Assembly (NCBI RefSeq): GCF_014805525.1
Contig: NZ_JACFSZ010000001.1
Location: 62,001 to 126,000 of the forward strand
Origin: Rhabdothermincola sediminis
GTDB taxonomy: Bacteria > Actinomycetota > Acidimicrobiia > Acidimicrobiales > Acidimicrobilacustridaceae
Reading direction: 5' to 3'
DNA length: 64,000 nucleotides
In this document: piece after piece, positions 1-8,696 of the stretch
How the letters are laid out: every line of letters starts with the position of its first letter
Position numbering within the stretch: the stretch's first letter is position 1
Translations under genes and position numbers: made by a program
Notes under the pieces: model-generated
What the model was told of the DNA's origin: nothing
Databases searched by the model: none
What the model saw: only the letters and a program-made list of their open reading frames with translations

Positions 1-293
1 TCCGCGTCGTAGGCGGCCAGGGGATCGAAGATCGTGAGACCCACCTCGGTGCCGTCCCCGGCCCAGCGGTTGACGGTGGGGTTCCAGCCGTCCGACTCGC
101 TGGCCAGCGCGAAGCGCAAGTTCCCCCCCGAGCGCGGTGGCCCCTCGCTGGGCAGCGTGACGTCGGCTCCCGGCCCGGCGGTGGCGGTGGTGGTGCCGTC
201 CGTCGAGCCGCCGCCACAGGCCGCGACGCCCAGCAGCAGTGCCAGCACGAGCGCGGCCGGTACCGCGCGGCGGGCCCTCCGATCCGTCCCCAT
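1..293 (-). CDS. ABC transporter solute-binding lipoprotein, family 5 (N-terminal part only)
   Basis: The gene runs off the left edge; only about 97 N-terminal residues are present. It starts at the ATG at 293 with a basic n-region, a hydrophobic stretch and a lipobox ending LLGVAAC, so it should be exported and lipid-anchored. A Gly/Thr-rich linker follows, then the start of a binding domain (SGGNLRFALASESDGWNP, then VGLTIFDPLAAYD), typical of peptide/nickel-type family 5 binding proteins. It would deliver oligopeptides or similar ligands to an ABC importer. The permease and ATPase genes are outside the window, so the ligand cannot be judged. Confidence 0.8.
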   Translation of the reverse strand, partial: MGTDRRARRAVPAALVLALLLGVAACGGGSTDGTTTATAGPGADVTLPSEGPPRSGGNLRFALASESDGWNPTVNRWAGDGTEVGLTIFDPLAAYDA

Positions 294-433
294 AGTTCCC
301 CCCTCGGTTCCGGTGAGCGGGAGCATCATCGCACCTGCCGGGGCCCTCCGTCGGTAGCGACGCGGGAGCGGAGCGCGGATCGGGTCGAGATGCCAGACTG
401 CGGACGCTGCCGGACGAGGGGGTTGGCGAGGGC

Positions 434-1531
434 ATGGTGATGGGGAATCGCCCCGAGGTGCGCACCGCTCCCGCCCCCATCGCGCTGGTGGACGTGGTGG
501 GCCTGGCGCAACAGTCGATCAACGCCCTGGCCCGGGTGCCCTTCCGTCGCCCCTGGCAGGGTGCGGGCACCCTCATGGGCAATCTCGGAGCCTCGGTCAC
601 CCGGGAGGTGGTCCGGACCTTCATGGGCTACTCGTCGTCGTTGCCCATCGAGGAGTTCCGCTCGATCGAGCTGCTGCTCGATTCGTTGTGCGGGCTGGTC
701 ATGCCCCCGGTGGTCAGCGCCCTGGACGTCGACACCGAGGAGGCGAGCGTCGGTGGCGTACCCGGGATCTGGTACCGGCCCCGCGCCGGGCGGCCACCCG
801 CCACCATCCTCTATCTCCACGGCGGCGGCTACATCGGCACGTCGCCTCGGATGTACGCGTACTTCACCGCCACCTTGGCCCGGGAGACGGGATGTGAGGT
901 CTTCGTGGCCGACTATCGGCTGGCACCCGAGTTCCCGTTCCCGACAGACGTGGAGGACGCGCTTCGCGTGCTCGAGGCGTTGGTCGCGGACGGCATCGAA
1001 CCGGATCGCATCTTCCTCGCCGGTGATTCGGGCGGCGGAGGCGTGGCCAGCACGGCCATGCTCACACTGGTGCGGTCGGCGATCGGGCAGGTTCCCGGCG
1101 GGATGATCCTGTTCTCGCCGGAGGTGGACCTGAAGCTCGACGAGCCCTCGGTCACGGAGAACGCGTCGTTCGACGTCCTGCCGTGGAACATCCCGACCTC
1201 GGCCTACCTGCACGGCTTCGATGCCAGCAGCGAGTTCGTCTCACCGGTCAACGCGAACCTGCGCGGCTACCCGCCCACCTTCGTCGCCTGGGGCGACGAG
1301 GAGATGTTTCGGGACCCGATCCGCCGGTTCGTCGAACGCCTGGCGGAGGCCGGAGTCGATCACGTGGCGATGGAGGAACAGGGGATGTTCCACGTGTTCC
1401 CGATCCTCATGCCCTGGGCGGACCAGAGCCGACGGGTCTACCGGGCGGTTCGGGACTTCGTGCACCATCGCCTGCCAGGCGTGGTGTCGACGACCCCGCT
1501 GGTGGGGCCACTGCGGTCTCCCGCACGCTGA
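434..1531 (+). CDS. alpha/beta hydrolase, hormone-sensitive lipase (HSL) type esterase
   Basis: A 365-residue cytoplasmic esterase. The HGGGY oxyanion-hole motif is near residue 129 and the nucleophile elbow GDSGGGG near residue 199. The later WGDEEMFRD and GMFHVFP segments supply the expected acid and catalytic histidine. The first 100 residues form a helical cap-like extension usual for HSL-type carboxylesterases, which hydrolyse short acyl esters. The start is the ATG at 434; an ATG two codons downstream is equally possible. The gene stands alone between a divergent lipoprotein gene and the TauE gene, so no physiological substrate can be inferred. Confidence 0.88.
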   Translation: MVMGNRPEVRTAPAPIALVDVVGLAQQSINALARVPFRRPWQGAGTLMGNLGASVTREVVRTFMGYSSSLPIEEFRSIELLLDSLCGLVMPPVVSALDVDTEEASVGGVPGIWYRPRAGRPPATILYLHGGGYIGTSPRMYAYFTATLARETGCEVFVADYRLAPEFPFPTDVEDALRVLEALVADGIEPDRIFLAGDSGGGGVASTAMLTLVRSAIGQVPGGMILFSPEVDLKLDEPSVTENASFDVLPWNIPTSAYLHGFDASSEFVSPVNANLRGYPPTFVAWGDEEMFRDPIRRFVERLAEAGVDHVAMEEQGMFHVFPILMPWADQSRRVYRAVRDFVHHRLPGVVSTTPLVGPLRSPAR

Positions 1532-1599
1532 ACGCCGACGCCGGGCGTTCCCTCGACTCCCGGGGATCCCGCAGGGCCCGCCGCCATTTGCCCATCTTC

Positions 1600-1629
1600 T
1601 TGACCAAGATAGTGGGAAATACCTAAGCT
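1600..1629 (+). promoter_or_regulatory. putative sigma-70-type promoter for the TauE-family gene
   Basis: A local AT-richer patch holds TTGACC at 1600-1605 and TAAGCT at 1624-1629, separated by 18 bases. The expected transcription start would fall within a few bases of the ATG at 1638, suggesting a leaderless or nearly leaderless transcript, which is common in actinobacteria. No Shine-Dalgarno sequence precedes that ATG. This is inference from motif match only. Confidence 0.4.
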
Positions 1630-1637
1630 GCGAGACC

Positions 1638-2537
1638 ATGCACGAGCTGGTGTTCGTCGCCCTGGCAGGATTCGCAGCGTCGTTCGTGGACGGCGCCCTC
1701 GGCATGGGCTTCGGCCCGACGTCGTCGACCATCCTGCTCGGTGCGGGGTTGAGCCCCGCCACCACCTCGACCACGGTGAACCTGGCCAAGGTGGCGACGG
1801 GGCTCGCCGCCGCGGTCTCCCACTGGCGCTTCCGTAACATCGACCACCGCCTGGTGATCCGGCTGGCGGTCGCCGGATCGCTGGGCGCGGTGATCGGGGT
1901 GACGGTGCTCGCCAACATCGACGGCAAGACCCTCCGGCCGATCCTGTCCTCGATGCTGGTGGTGGTGGGGCTGCGGATCCTGTTGCGCTTCAGCCGCCCG
2001 CTGCCGGATGCCGACACCCCGCGGGAGGGTGTGGACGACTACGCCCACGACCCACCGAGCGTGCCGGCGTTCGACCAGCGCGGGACCGGGCTCGTCGCCG
2101 CGGCGGGTGGGGTGACCAATGGCCTGATCGGCGCCTGGGGGCCGGTGGTCACGCCGTTCCTGCTGCAGCGGGGTCTGCGGCCCCGCTTCGCCGTGGGCTC
2201 GGTGAACACCGCGGAGGTCGCGGTGGCAGCGGTCTCGGCCGGCTCCCTGCTCGGCGCGCTCGGTGGCGGGGGCCTCGATCTCGGCGTGATCCTCGCCATG
2301 CTCGGGGGCGGGATCGTCGCCGCCCCCGTGGCCGCCCTGGCCATCCGGTTCATCCCGGCGAGGGCGATGGGGTTGGCAGTGGGTGGGTTGTTGCTGCTGA
2401 CCAACGCTCGCGAACTCGCCGACTGGGCCTCTCTTGCTTCCACACGCTGGGTGCTGTACGCCCTGATCGCCGTGCTGGTGGGCCTCGCCGCGCTCGCGCC
2501 ACGGTGGGCGGTACGCGCCGCCGGGCACACGCCCTGA
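1638..2537 (+). CDS. TauE/SafE family membrane transporter
   Basis: A 299-residue integral membrane protein with about eight hydrophobic segments in two related halves. The first half opens with FAASFVDGALGMGFGPT and the second with a matching glycine-rich stretch, GVTNGLIGAWGPVVTPFLL. These duplicated motifs are typical of the TauE/SafE (DUF81) family, proposed to export sulfite, sulfoacetate or other small organic anions. A hydrophilic loop near residues 120-150 links the halves. The ATG at 1638 was chosen because the first membrane helix begins immediately and a promoter-like element ends just before it. No sulfur genes adjoin it, so the substrate is open. Confidence 0.88.
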   Translation: MHELVFVALAGFAASFVDGALGMGFGPTSSTILLGAGLSPATTSTTVNLAKVATGLAAAVSHWRFRNIDHRLVIRLAVAGSLGAVIGVTVLANIDGKTLRPILSSMLVVVGLRILLRFSRPLPDADTPREGVDDYAHDPPSVPAFDQRGTGLVAAAGGVTNGLIGAWGPVVTPFLLQRGLRPRFAVGSVNTAEVAVAAVSAGSLLGALGGGGLDLGVILAMLGGGIVAAPVAALAIRFIPARAMGLAVGGLLLLTNARELADWASLASTRWVLYALIAVLVGLAALAPRWAVRAAGHTP

Positions 2538-2579
2538 CCGGCCGCGCCCGATCCTCGACGGGCGGGTCGAGGGGTGCGG

Positions 2580-2630
2580 GTTGTCGATGGCGACACAGCG
2601 TCGATATGTTGGCGACACCACGTCGACAAC
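2580..2630. promoter_or_regulatory. tandem operator and promoter of the FtsX/ABC/TetR operon
   Basis: Two 17-bp direct copies of TGGCGACACNNCGTCGA lie at 2588-2604 and 2610-2626, exactly 22 bp apart (about two helical turns). The block is framed by the inverted octamers GTTGTCGA (2580-2587) and TCGACAAC (2623-2630). A plausible promoter (TTGTCG at 2581, TATGTT at 2605, 18-base spacer) is embedded in it, so a bound regulator would block RNA polymerase. The operon encodes its own TetR-family regulator (4444-5049), the obvious candidate ligand. Repeats and spacing are seen directly; the regulator assignment is inference. Confidence 0.6.
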
Positions 2631-2644
2631 GAGGAGGTGTGCAG

Positions 2645-3742
2645 GTGTTCCTCGCACTGCGGGACCTGCGGGTGGCCAGGGGGCGGTTCGTGCTGATCGG
2701 CTCGGTCATCGCGCTGGTGGCGCTCCTGTCGACCCTGCTGTCGGGACTCGCCACCGGCCTGGTCGACGACGGGATCTCCGGCTTGCGAGCACTGCCGATC
2801 TCGCACCTGGCGTTCCAGCGCGGGGCGGAGAGCTCCTTCAGCCGCTCGGTGCTGGGCCCCGACGCCCTGCAGGTCTTCGAAGACGTTCCCGATCTCCGGG
2901 CCACGCCTATCGGGGTGTCGTTCGTGAACGCCTCGTCGAGCCCGGGTACCAGCGTGGACCTGGCTCTCTTCGGGGTGGACCCCCACGGCTTCCTCGCCGA
3001 GGAATCCGCCGGGGCCGCCGAGGCCGACCCGAACGCCTCATCGCTCGACGGGGGGCTGGTGCTGAGCGAGGAGTTGCAGGGCGAGATGGCACTCGGTGAC
3101 CGGCTCGAGATCCTCGGCAGCGACCGGTCGCTGCCGGTGGTGGGCTTCACCTTCGGCGGCACCTACGGCCACGTGCCCATCGCCTACACCAGCCTGGCTA
3201 CGTGGCAGAGCCTCGTCTACGGGCAGGACCCACGAGGGCGGTTCTCCGCCATCGCTCTCCAGGCCGACCGGCCGTTCGACGCCGCGGCCCTCGACGTCGC
3301 CGCCGGCACCGACACGGTCACCAAGACCCAAGCGTTCAACGGCTCGCCCGGCTACAGCGCGGAGACCGCGACCATGACCCTGATCCGGGGGTTCCTCCTG
3401 GTGATCTCCGCGCTGGTGGTGGGCGCGTTCTTCACCGTGTGGACCGTCCAGCGGACCCGCCAGATCGGCCTGCTGAAGGCCATTGGGGCCTCCAACTGGT
3501 ACGTCGTGCGCGACGCCCTGGGGCAGCTCGCGGTGGTGCTGGCGGCGTCGATCGCGGTGGGCACGCTGGTGGGCGTTGGTCTCGGCAGCCTGGTGGGCGA
3601 GGACGTGCCGTTCAGCCTGGCGGCCGGCTCGGTCGGCGCGTCGTCCCTCGCTCTCGCGGTGACGGGTATGGCGGGCAGCCTGGTGGCGTTGCGGCGGCTG
3701 ACCCGCATCGACCCGGCCATCTCCCTCTCGGTGGAGGCGTGA
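2645..3742 (+). CDS. ABC transporter permease, FtsX/DevC/MacB type
   Basis: A 365-residue membrane protein: an N-terminal helix (about residues 15-40), a large extracytoplasmic MacB-like periplasmic core domain (about 45-235), then three C-terminal helices of the FtsX domain containing the conserved coupling segment TRQIGLLKAIGASNWYV. This is the layout of type VII exporters that pump lipids, peptides or drugs, or act mechanically on the envelope. The GTG at 2645 was chosen because GAGGAGG ends seven bases before it. The stop overlaps the region of the ATPase start, indicating co-translation. It forms one operon with the ATPase and a TetR regulator. Confidence 0.88.
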   Translation: MFLALRDLRVARGRFVLIGSVIALVALLSTLLSGLATGLVDDGISGLRALPISHLAFQRGAESSFSRSVLGPDALQVFEDVPDLRATPIGVSFVNASSSPGTSVDLALFGVDPHGFLAEESAGAAEADPNASSLDGGLVLSEELQGEMALGDRLEILGSDRSLPVVGFTFGGTYGHVPIAYTSLATWQSLVYGQDPRGRFSAIALQADRPFDAAALDVAAGTDTVTKTQAFNGSPGYSAETATMTLIRGFLLVISALVVGAFFTVWTVQRTRQIGLLKAIGASNWYVVRDALGQLAVVLAASIAVGTLVGVGLGSLVGEDVPFSLAAGSVGASSLALAVTGMAGSLVALRRLTRIDPAISLSVEA

Positions 3743-3744
3743 CG

Positions 3745-4440
3745 ATGGGGACGAGCGCTCTGCAGCTGTCCGGTGTGGGCGTCGAGGTGCGTGACGGCGA
3801 CGAGACCCTCACGATCCTCGACGGGGTCGACCTGAGCCTGGAGCGTGGCGAGCTGGTGGTGGTCACCGGCCGATCAGGCTCGGGGAAGTCGACCCTGCTC
3901 TCGGTGGCCGGCCTGTTGCGCCGCCCGTCGCGCGGCGAGGTGACCGTCGCCGGGCAACCCACCACCGCGCTCGGGGTCCGCCAGCGGACCCGCCTGCGAC
4001 GGGACCACGTGGCCTTCGTGCACCAGAGCGCGCAGCTGTTCCCTTCCCTGCGCGCGGTCGAGCAGCTCGAGCTGGTGGCGCACGTCCACGGTCGGCTCGA
4101 CCGGGCCGCCCGGCGCCGGGCCCGGGACCTGCTGGGGGAGCTCGGTCTGGGTGATCGCCTGCACCACCTGCCCTCGCACCTGTCGGGTGGGGAGCGCCAG
4201 CGGGTGGCCATCGGGCGGGCGCTGATGGGCCAACCCGCGGTGGTGCTCGCCGACGAGCCCACCGCAGCGCTCGACCCCGAACGCTCCCGCCAGATCATGG
4301 AGGCGCTCGCGCAGGAGACCCGCCTACGCGAGGTGGCCACCCTGGTGGTGATCCACGACCCCGCCCAGCTCGACCTCGCCGACCGGCGCCTGGAGCTACG
4401 CGATCACCGGCTGCACGACGTGGCCATCAACGCGGGGTGA
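3745..4440 (+). CDS. ABC transporter ATP-binding protein, LolD/MacB/DevA type
   Basis: A 231-residue nucleotide-binding subunit for the upstream permease. All motifs are present: Walker A GRSGSGKS, Q-loop VHQSAQ, signature LSGGERQ, Walker B VVLADEP and switch histidine VIHD. Family members of this length pair with FtsX-type permeases as a homodimer. The ATG at 3745 is used; a GTG six bases earlier overlaps the permease stop (GTGA) and could equally be the start. The gene is followed after three bases by a tetR gene, suggesting that the exporter responds to a ligand sensed by that regulator. Confidence 0.9.
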   Translation: MGTSALQLSGVGVEVRDGDETLTILDGVDLSLERGELVVVTGRSGSGKSTLLSVAGLLRRPSRGEVTVAGQPTTALGVRQRTRLRRDHVAFVHQSAQLFPSLRAVEQLELVAHVHGRLDRAARRRARDLLGELGLGDRLHHLPSHLSGGERQRVAIGRALMGQPAVVLADEPTAALDPERSRQIMEALAQETRLREVATLVVIHDPAQLDLADRRLELRDHRLHDVAINAG

Positions 4441-4443
4441 GGC

Positions 4444-5049
4444 GTGCCGCGCATCACCGGGCCCAGCATCGCTGCGCACGTGGCGCACCAGGAGGAGGCG
4501 GTGGTGCGGGCCGCGACCGAGCTGTTCGCGGAGCGGGGGTTCGCCGCGGTGACCATGGCCGACATCGCCGAGCGGGTCGGGCTGGCTCGCAGCTCGCTGT
4601 ACCGATACTTCCCCGATAAGGACCACATCCTGCTGGCGTGGTTGCGGCGCGAGAACGCCGCCCTCGTGGAGCGCAGCGCGGCGATCGCCCGCTCCACCGG
4701 GCCGCCCACACTGCGGCTCCGGCGCTGGCTGCGGCTCCAGCTCGACTACCTGCTGGAGCCCGACCACCAACTCTTCACCCGGATCGCGGTGAACCTCGGT
4801 GATCTCCGGCCGGAGGTGTTCGAGGCGGTCGTGGCCGAGCACCGACGGCTGTACGCCACGGTGGAGCCGATCGTGGCCGAGGCGCTCAGCGCTCGCGCCC
4901 GGGGGCGAGCCCGGCGGGATCCCGCGTTGGTGTCCTCGTTCGTCGTGGGGCTGCTGCGGGCCGCGGGGGACGCCCTGGGGCGGGGAGTGCCGGTCAGGCA
5001 GGTGCGGGCAGAGCTCGAGCGCGCCGCGGTGGCGGTGGTGGAGGCGTGA
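4444..5049 (+). CDS. TetR/AcrR family regulator of the preceding ABC exporter operon
   Basis: A 201-residue protein with a typical N-terminal TetR helix-turn-helix (FAERGFAAVTMADIAERVGL, then SSLYRYFPDKDHIL, about residues 25-70) and a helical ligand-binding domain. The GTG start at 4444 lies three bases after the ATPase stop, so it is the last gene of the exporter operon. It is probably a repressor acting on the tandem operator at 2580-2630 and hence on its own expression. The 3' end overlaps the convergent sulfotransferase gene by 56 bases. The ligand is unknown. Confidence 0.87.
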   Translation: MPRITGPSIAAHVAHQEEAVVRAATELFAERGFAAVTMADIAERVGLARSSLYRYFPDKDHILLAWLRRENAALVERSAAIARSTGPPTLRLRRWLRLQLDYLLEPDHQLFTRIAVNLGDLRPEVFEAVVAEHRRLYATVEPIVAEALSARARGRARRDPALVSSFVVGLLRAAGDALGRGVPVRQVRAELERAAVAVVEA

Positions 5050-5983
5050 GCCGACCGGATCGCGGAGGCTGACCGGAGCGCTCCGGCTGTTCGGTCTCAC
5101 CGGCTCGCCAGGGCCAGGTGAGTGATCGCACGATCAGACGGCTGGCGGCGGGTAACTCCCGCCGCCAGCGGTCGTCGAGTCGCACCTGTATACCTTGGCG
5201 TCCACCCGGCACGCCCGGTGCGGGGTTGTGGAAGAACACCGGGCAGTCGGGGGACGCCGTGTCCGGGAAATCCGAGTTCGCCAACCCGAGCTGATCCAGC
5301 ACGGGGGCGAGGGCCGTCTCGGGGTCCGCGCAGAACGCCTCGTAGCCCACCTGCACGTAGCGGGGACCGATCGCGTCGCCGATGCGGGCCACCGTCGTGT
5401 GCTGGGCCAGCCAGGCCAGAGCCACCCGGGCGTCGGTGTCGGGACCGGCGCTCCCGCGCCGGCGCACCGAGTTGACCACCCCTCGGGGGTCGCGCACGAC
5501 GTGTACCACGAGCGTGCCGATCGTCCCCGCGAGCGAGGTCAGCACGGCGTCGGTGGGGTTCTTCGACACGTCGACGACCAGCCGGGCGTCGTTCGCCCAC
5601 GCCAGCACCTGGACCCGGCTCTCCAGGCGGCGGAGGTAGCGTGCTTCGGCGCCGGTGGGTTCGTCACCGGCGCCGAGCCGGCGGAGCACTGCCCGGGCCC
5701 GCCGCCAGCTCCGGTCGGAGGGAGCGACCTGGCGTTGGAGGGCGAGCAGGCGATCCAGCTCCGCCGGCGCGAGATCGGTGGCGTCTGCCCATACCGGGCA
5801 GGCGCGGGTGGGATCGCCGCACGCGCAGCGCAGATCGGGGTCCCGCCGCAGCGACCGCCACAGGGAGGTGAGCTCCCCGCCGTAGAGGGCGCCGGGCAGT
5901 GCGCCGATCACCCGTCCCACGATGTGCGTGCCTCCTCGCGGAGTGCCGATGACGTGGACCAGGGTCGGCGTCCGTGCGGCCAT
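4994..5983 (-). CDS. PAPS-dependent sulfotransferase family protein
   Basis: A 329-residue protein with the 5'-phosphosulfate-binding loop near the N-terminus (VIGTPRGGTHIVGRVI) and the 3'-phosphate motif VVHVVRDPRGVVNSVRR near residue 165. These place it with bacterial sulfotransferases that move sulfate from PAPS to hydroxyl groups of lipids, glycans or small molecules. Cysteines in the segment CACGDPTRACPVW may form a local structural site. The proline- and arginine-rich C-terminal 40 residues run across the end of the convergent tetR gene and look non-conserved. A second, unrelated-looking sulfotransferase lies at 15461-16597. The acceptor is unknown. Confidence 0.82.
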   Translation of the reverse strand: MAARTPTLVHVIGTPRGGTHIVGRVIGALPGALYGGELTSLWRSLRRDPDLRCACGDPTRACPVWADATDLAPAELDRLLALQRQVAPSDRSWRRARAVLRRLGAGDEPTGAEARYLRRLESRVQVLAWANDARLVVDVSKNPTDAVLTSLAGTIGTLVVHVVRDPRGVVNSVRRRGSAGPDTDARVALAWLAQHTTVARIGDAIGPRYVQVGYEAFCADPETALAPVLDQLGLANSDFPDTASPDCPVFFHNPAPGVPGGRQGIQVRLDDRWRRELPAASRLIVRSLTWPWRAGETEQPERSGQPPRSGRLTPPPPPPRRARALPAPA

Positions 5984-6132
5984 GAGCGCACCATCGCAGG
6001 CGAAGCTGACATCCGGCCCTCCATCGGCCTACGGGAGAGCGAACCTTCGGTGGCTTTCCGGTGCGCGTAATCGCTCGTCGGGGTGACACTCGGGCCGCGC
6101 TGGGCGGGGGACGGCAGGGATGCCGGTGGCGA

Positions 6133-7953
6133 TCAGCGGCCCTCGCCGAGCTGGTCGCGGATGTCGATGATGCCCAGCCGGCGGGTCGAGACCAGGTAGT
6201 CGGGTGAACCGAGCGTGAGGTCGAACGTGGAGGTGGGGAAGCCACCCGCCTTGAGCAGGGTGCCGGCCCGCTGGGAGCTGCTGCCCGTGAGTCCGAAGTG
6301 CGCGAGCATCGCCTTCTGGGTGAGACCACCCATCCGCTGGTCGAATCGGCCGTTGGCCCGGGCCACGATCCAGCAGATGGCCGCCGCCGCGGTGTCCGCC
6401 CTCCCTCGGCGCCGGAACACCTCCGGTCCCCGCCGGGCGATGCGAGCCAGCACCCGCCGGGCCGCGGTGCGGTACTCCACGTCGAGCAGCTCATCGCAGC
6501 ACCGGTCGCATCCCGCGAGCACCTCGGCCACCCGTTGGTGGACGTCCTCGGCGATACCGGACCAGTCGAACGGCTCGTCGGGCAGCGGGGCGTCGTCGAG
6601 TGCGTCGAGTGCCTCGGGTCCACCGACCGCCTGCTCGAGGAGCCCCCGCATGAACGAGTCGTACTCCCAGGGGTCAGTGTCACTGATGCCCTCGTACCAG
6701 GGTTCGTCACCGGGGCGATCCCCGGGCTCTTCCGGGTCGAACGCGCCGAGGCCGGCGAGGAGGGCAGCGGGGCTCTGCGGGCGACGGGAGCAGATGGCGC
6801 GGCGGTACTCGGGCTCCGAGCGGTCGATGGCGTCGAGCGTCTGGTCGGTGAGGTAGGAGGGGATGGCGCGCTCCGCATGGCAGAAGCGCACGAAGGCCCG
6901 CAGCAGGTCTGGCGCCTTCGCCAGGAAGGCCTGCCCGGCCATCACCTTGCGGGGCAACCAGTCGAGGAGGAGGATCTCGACCGCGACGGGACTCCAGCGC
7001 ATCGGGTCGCCGGGGCCGTAGTCGCAGCCGAACCACAGGAAGGTGTCGAGCAGATCCCGCCGATCCCGGTCGTCAAGGGGGGCGCCGACCGGTGAGGCGA
7101 AGAACCGGTCGGTCAGGGCCTGGCGGTCGTCATCCGTCCACACCGGCCGCTCGTAGCCCCGGCCACCGGCGGGCAGCAGGCCGGCCATCCACTCCACCAG
7201 GGCGCGGCACGCTGGCCAGGTGTCGCTCTCGAACGGCGGGTAGGTGATCGAGGCGAGCTCGATCGCCTCGACGATGCGGGCCTTGGCGTCGGCCAGTGGT
7301 ATCTCCGAGAAGGTCGTGTCCGGGTCGTTCGCCGTGGCCCGCATCATCTCGGTGAGCTCGCCGATGGGCTCGGGGACCACGAACGCGTCCTTCACGATGG
7401 TGCCCAGGTTGTGGTCGATGTAGACCACGGCGGTGAGCTCGTGGCCGCTCGGCAGCCGCACCCCCACGACCACGTTGTCGCCGTCGCCGAGCACGTGCAC
7501 CATCTCGATGGTCTGGTAGGCCTGGGAGTCGCCGATGGTGGTCAGCCACGCCGGGAGCCGGTGACCTCGCTGGTCGAGGACCCGGGTGATGCGCCGGGAT
7601 TCGACGTCGTCGGTGCTCAGGGCGGCGATGGCGGCCAGGAGCACGGAGGTCTCCGGGCGGTCGACCTCCAGGAACGAGTGGATCAATTCGTCGCGCGTGA
7701 GGTGATCGGCTCTGGGCTCGGGGGACTCGAACGGGTCGACCCCTCGAGGATCAACAGCACCGAGCAGCGAGCTGGCCAGCGCCAACAGCGGCAGTGGATC
7801 GTCGTCGGCGGCGGCGCGGCGCACGTTGCGCAGCAGGTCGGGCTCCGGGTCGTGCCAGCCCGTCTCGCCGGGCTGGCGCAGTTGGTACGACAGCGGCCGG
7901 GTCCCCTTGGGGGTGACCCGGCCACCCTTGCGGTGCCGGCCTCGTCTTGCCAT
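6133..7953 (-). CDS. conserved actinobacterial protein of unknown function (606 aa)
   Basis: I do not recognise a named family for the whole protein. It begins with a very basic leader (MARRGRHRKGGRVTPKG), has a largely acidic, soluble body without signal or membrane segments, and ends in a compact helical domain (about residues 470-600). That domain has a CDRCCDELLDVEYR start and a C-terminal winged-helix-like part (LTQKAMLAHFGLTGSSSQRAGTLL). The end resembles the DUF6398-type domain found with plasmid pRiA4b ORF-3-like proteins, but this is tentative. The upstream half contains WLTTIGD and a central region with many Asp/Glu. It stands alone next to the toxin-antitoxin island and may be accessory. 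Confidence 0.7.
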   Translation of the reverse strand: MARRGRHRKGGRVTPKGTRPLSYQLRQPGETGWHDPEPDLLRNVRRAAADDDPLPLLALASSLLGAVDPRGVDPFESPEPRADHLTRDELIHSFLEVDRPETSVLLAAIAALSTDDVESRRITRVLDQRGHRLPAWLTTIGDSQAYQTIEMVHVLGDGDNVVVGVRLPSGHELTAVVYIDHNLGTIVKDAFVVPEPIGELTEMMRATANDPDTTFSEIPLADAKARIVEAIELASITYPPFESDTWPACRALVEWMAGLLPAGGRGYERPVWTDDDRQALTDRFFASPVGAPLDDRDRRDLLDTFLWFGCDYGPGDPMRWSPVAVEILLLDWLPRKVMAGQAFLAKAPDLLRAFVRFCHAERAIPSYLTDQTLDAIDRSEPEYRRAICSRRPQSPAALLAGLGAFDPEEPGDRPGDEPWYEGISDTDPWEYDSFMRGLLEQAVGGPEALDALDDAPLPDEPFDWSGIAEDVHQRVAEVLAGCDRCCDELLDVEYRTAARRVLARIARRGPEVFRRRGRADTAAAAICWIVARANGRFDQRMGGLTQKAMLAHFGLTGSSSQRAGTLLKAGGFPTSTFDLTLGSPDYLVSTRRLGIIDIRDQLGEGR

Positions 7954-8158
7954 CGTCCCAGCCTAGGACCCTCATCGGAGCCCTCGGTTCGGGATGGGCA
8001 GATCGTGCGAGCCTTCGATGGTGTCCATGCGCGAGGTGTCTGGGCCATCACGCGCGAAGCGGGTGCCGAACAACGCGCCTACGTGCAGCGTTCGCTTCAC
8101 GACGAGCTCTGGTGTCGGGGCGTCTCGGGTCCCTGCTGCGACCGACGGCCTGAGGGGA

Positions 8159-8692
8159 TCACGGGGTGCCGAGATCGTCGATGGTGCGCCACTCCTCGAC
8201 CAGTGTGGGCTCGACGGTCCCGAGCCCGATGTGCTGGACGAAGACGGCGAGCACGTCGTCGACACCGGCAGCAGACGGCGACAGGACGGCCTGGATCCCG
8301 AGGGTGTGCGCAGTCGCACCGAGGTCTTGGCAGGTCGCCCAGTCCGGACCGGTCAGCACATCGAGACCAATCCCGACTTCGTGTCGCGTGCCAGCGTCCG
8401 TGAGGTCGAGCACACGATCGAGGCGGATGTCGTAGCGATACAGATGGCGCGGCAAGAGCCCATCGACGCCGATCGGTTGCCGCTCGCCCAAGCGCTGGAA
8501 CTCGGCGACCACGCATGGACGTGTGCGGCAGATGTAGAGAACGGGGAAGCTGCCGGCCGGGTTGAAGCGACCGCCATGCAGCCGGGCACCCTCACCGCTC
8601 AGCGGGTCAAGGCGGGGGCTCAGGTGGCGCCAGCCTTCACCGCTGAACGGCGACAGCCTTGCCGCGGCGACACGAGTCGGGTCGACGTCCAT
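8159..8692 (-). CDS. RES-domain toxin of a Xre/RES (MbcTA-type) toxin-antitoxin pair
   Basis: A 177-residue RES-domain protein. The conserved arginine is in HGGRFNPAG (about residue 41), the glutamate in CVVAEFQRLG, and the serine in VLSPSAAG near the C-terminus; these are the R, E and S that name the family. Characterised members such as MbcT degrade NAD+ (phosphorolysis or hydrolysis) and arrest the cell unless bound by the cognate antitoxin. The ATG at 8692 lies four bases after the antitoxin stop, so the two genes are co-transcribed with the antitoxin first, the usual order. GC at third positions is lower than in the surrounding genes. Confidence 0.88.
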   Translation of the reverse strand: MDVDPTRVAAARLSPFSGEGWRHLSPRLDPLSGEGARLHGGRFNPAGSFPVLYICRTRPCVVAEFQRLGERQPIGVDGLLPRHLYRYDIRLDRVLDLTDAGTRHEVGIGLDVLTGPDWATCQDLGATAHTLGIQAVLSPSAAGVDDVLAVFVQHIGLGTVEPTLVEEWRTIDDLGTP

Positions 8693-8696
8693 GCAG

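Noticed and set aside
3739-3747. GTG at 3739 as certain start of the ABC ATPase.
   Set aside because: Both GTG 3739 and ATG 3745 are possible; neither has a clear ribosome-binding site advantage, so the ATG is used and the GTG noted.
7954-8158. Short gene remnant between the RES toxin and the 606-residue gene.
   Set aside because: A minus-strand frame (LVVKRTLHVGALFGTRFARD) looks faintly protein-like but has no start or known match, so no feature is called.
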